This document shows, in pieces, positions 6,512 through 6,776 of a stretch of DNA of 6,776 nt (position 1 is the first letter of the stretch; every line of letters starts with the position of its first letter). The stretch is taken from positions 1 through 6,776 of the forward strand of contig USNI01000048.1 of the NCBI GenBank assembly GCA_900555975.1, read 5' to 3'. Position numbers and translations under genes: made by a program. The stretch comes from an uncultured Desulfovibrio sp. Its GTDB lineage: Bacteria > Desulfobacterota > Desulfovibrionia > Desulfovibrionales > Desulfovibrionaceae. A model generated the notes under the pieces. It was not told the DNA's origin and made no database searches. It was given only the letters and a program-made list of their open reading frames with translations.

Positions 6512-6540
6512 GTTTCATAAATGACATAAAAACGTCATGG
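6505..6540. promoter_or_regulatory. 36-bp inverted repeat with 11-bp arms, candidate TunR operator
   Basis: CCATGTCGTTT (6505-6515) and AAACGTCATGG (6530-6540) are inverted repeats with a single mismatch in 11 positions, separated by a 14-base AT-rich spacer. The spacer begins with part of TCATAAATGA, itself a small palindrome at 6515-6524. The element lies 89-124 bases before the tunR start codon. Two 11-bp arms around an AT-rich centre resemble a Xer recombinase core site, and TunR proteins are reported to bind a motif of about 30 bp, so autoregulation and operon control by TunR is a reasonable inference. Binding is not shown by sequence alone. Confidence 0.55.
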
Positions 6541-6602
6541 TGTATATGCTGTGAAAAATGTCCGTTACTCCATGCGGCATCCTCTTCAAGAGAAAGAATG
6601 CT

Positions 6603-6622
6603 CGTTTCAAAATAACAGAAAA
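6603..6622. repeat. Second, imperfect copy of the operator centre
   Basis: This stretch, starting CGTTTCAAAAT, matches 6511-6531 (starting CGTTTCATAAAT) at 18 of 21 aligned positions, allowing one gap and two mismatches; the copies start 92 bases apart on the same strand. It could be a second binding site for the regulator further upstream of tunR. AT-rich composition raises the chance of coincidence, although the shared CGTTTCA and ACA blocks are not simple runs. Confidence 0.35.
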
Positions 6623-6647
6623 TCACCGTTTGAGCAATACTGAAATG

Positions 6648-6667
6648 GTGAAGCGCTTAGTGAAGCG
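6648..6667. repeat. Two direct GTGAAGCG repeats, 12 bases apart
   Basis: GTGAAGCG occurs at 6648-6655 and again at 6660-6667, a 12-base period close to one helical turn. The first copy overlaps the palindrome AAGCGCTT (6651-6658). Such a layout can be an activator site, but no regulator can be assigned. Confidence 0.3.
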
Positions 6668-6776
6668 GTTTTTATTTCAAAATTATCATACTTCCTTTCA
6701 AGATCATTGAATAAAAAAGTGAAAAACGTTTTCATGGAACGCCCTCCCGGCAGACGCGGGCCCTCTTTTTTTTTTT

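Larger units (their letters stand above)
6417..6776. other. Gene-free AT-rich regulatory region upstream of tunR
   Basis: About 360 bases hold no convincing gene. The part from about 6541 to 6735 is clearly richer in A and T than the coding DNA, as expected for a control region. It contains the 36-bp inverted repeat, a second related sequence, short direct repeats and, at the right edge, a GC-rich stretch running into eleven T residues. A minus-strand frame of 42 codons (6735-6607) has GGGAGG before its ATG, but its product (beginning MKTFFTFLFNDLERKYDN) is not recognisable. No strong sigma-70 promoter stands out. Confidence 0.6.

Noticed and set aside
6685..6690. TATGAT on the minus strand as a -10 box for tunR
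   Set aside because: At 17 bases upstream the hexamer is TATTCA, a poor -35, and the site would leave an untranslated leader of over 250 bases that includes all the candidate operators.
6607..6735. Minus-strand frame of 42 codons with GGGAGG upstream of its ATG
   Set aside because: The product is not recognisable, the base composition is that of the AT-rich control region, and it overlaps candidate regulatory repeats. It could be a leader peptide but nothing supports that.

Overview
The window looks like part of a sulfate-reducing Desulfovibrionales chromosome, probably a Desulfovibrio/Bilophila-like member of the Desulfovibrionaceae. This rests on gene content: a TunR-type regulator (a family described from sulfate-reducing deltaproteobacteria) next to TupABC tungstate transport and a MoaC-MoaB/MogA fusion. 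The coding DNA is fairly GC-rich and the region upstream of the regulator is AT-rich. The species cannot be named from the sequence alone.

Layout. At the left edge is the 3' end of pgk (phosphoglycerate kinase, + strand), followed by a strong hairpin at 451-486 that can serve both this gene and the convergent operon. Everything else lies on the minus strand as one compact cluster, in transcription order: tunR (6416-5457), tupA (5404-4583), tupB (4524-3829), tupC (3832-3200), a MOSC-domain gene (3141-2686), a moaC-moaB/mogA fusion (2672-1635) and moaA (1630-575). Gaps are 52, 58, -4, 58, 13 and 4 bases, so the genes are probably co-transcribed. Three starts are best placed well inside the longest open frame (tunR, tupB and the MOSC gene).

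How the genes fit together. TupA captures tungstate in the periplasm, and TupB and TupC import it. MoaA and the MoaC domain make cyclic pyranopterin monophosphate. The MoaB/MogA domain activates molybdopterin for metal insertion, and the MOSC protein probably handles the finished cofactor or its sulfur. TunR would sense intracellular tungstate or molybdate through its tandem Mop (ModE-like) domains and bind DNA with a catalytically dead tyrosine-recombinase fold. The operon thus joins oxyanion uptake, sensing and pterin cofactor synthesis.

The most interesting parts are the recombinase-derived regulator and the DNA in front of it. It has two Arg of the recombinase active site but lacks the catalytic Lys, both His and the Tyr. 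The 360 bases upstream hold a 36-bp near-perfect inverted repeat with 11-bp arms, like a recombinase core site, and a second, related element. Other structures are an inverted repeat just before tupA, a terminator-like hairpin between tupA and tupB that would set binding-protein excess, and a hairpin spanning the tupC stop codon.
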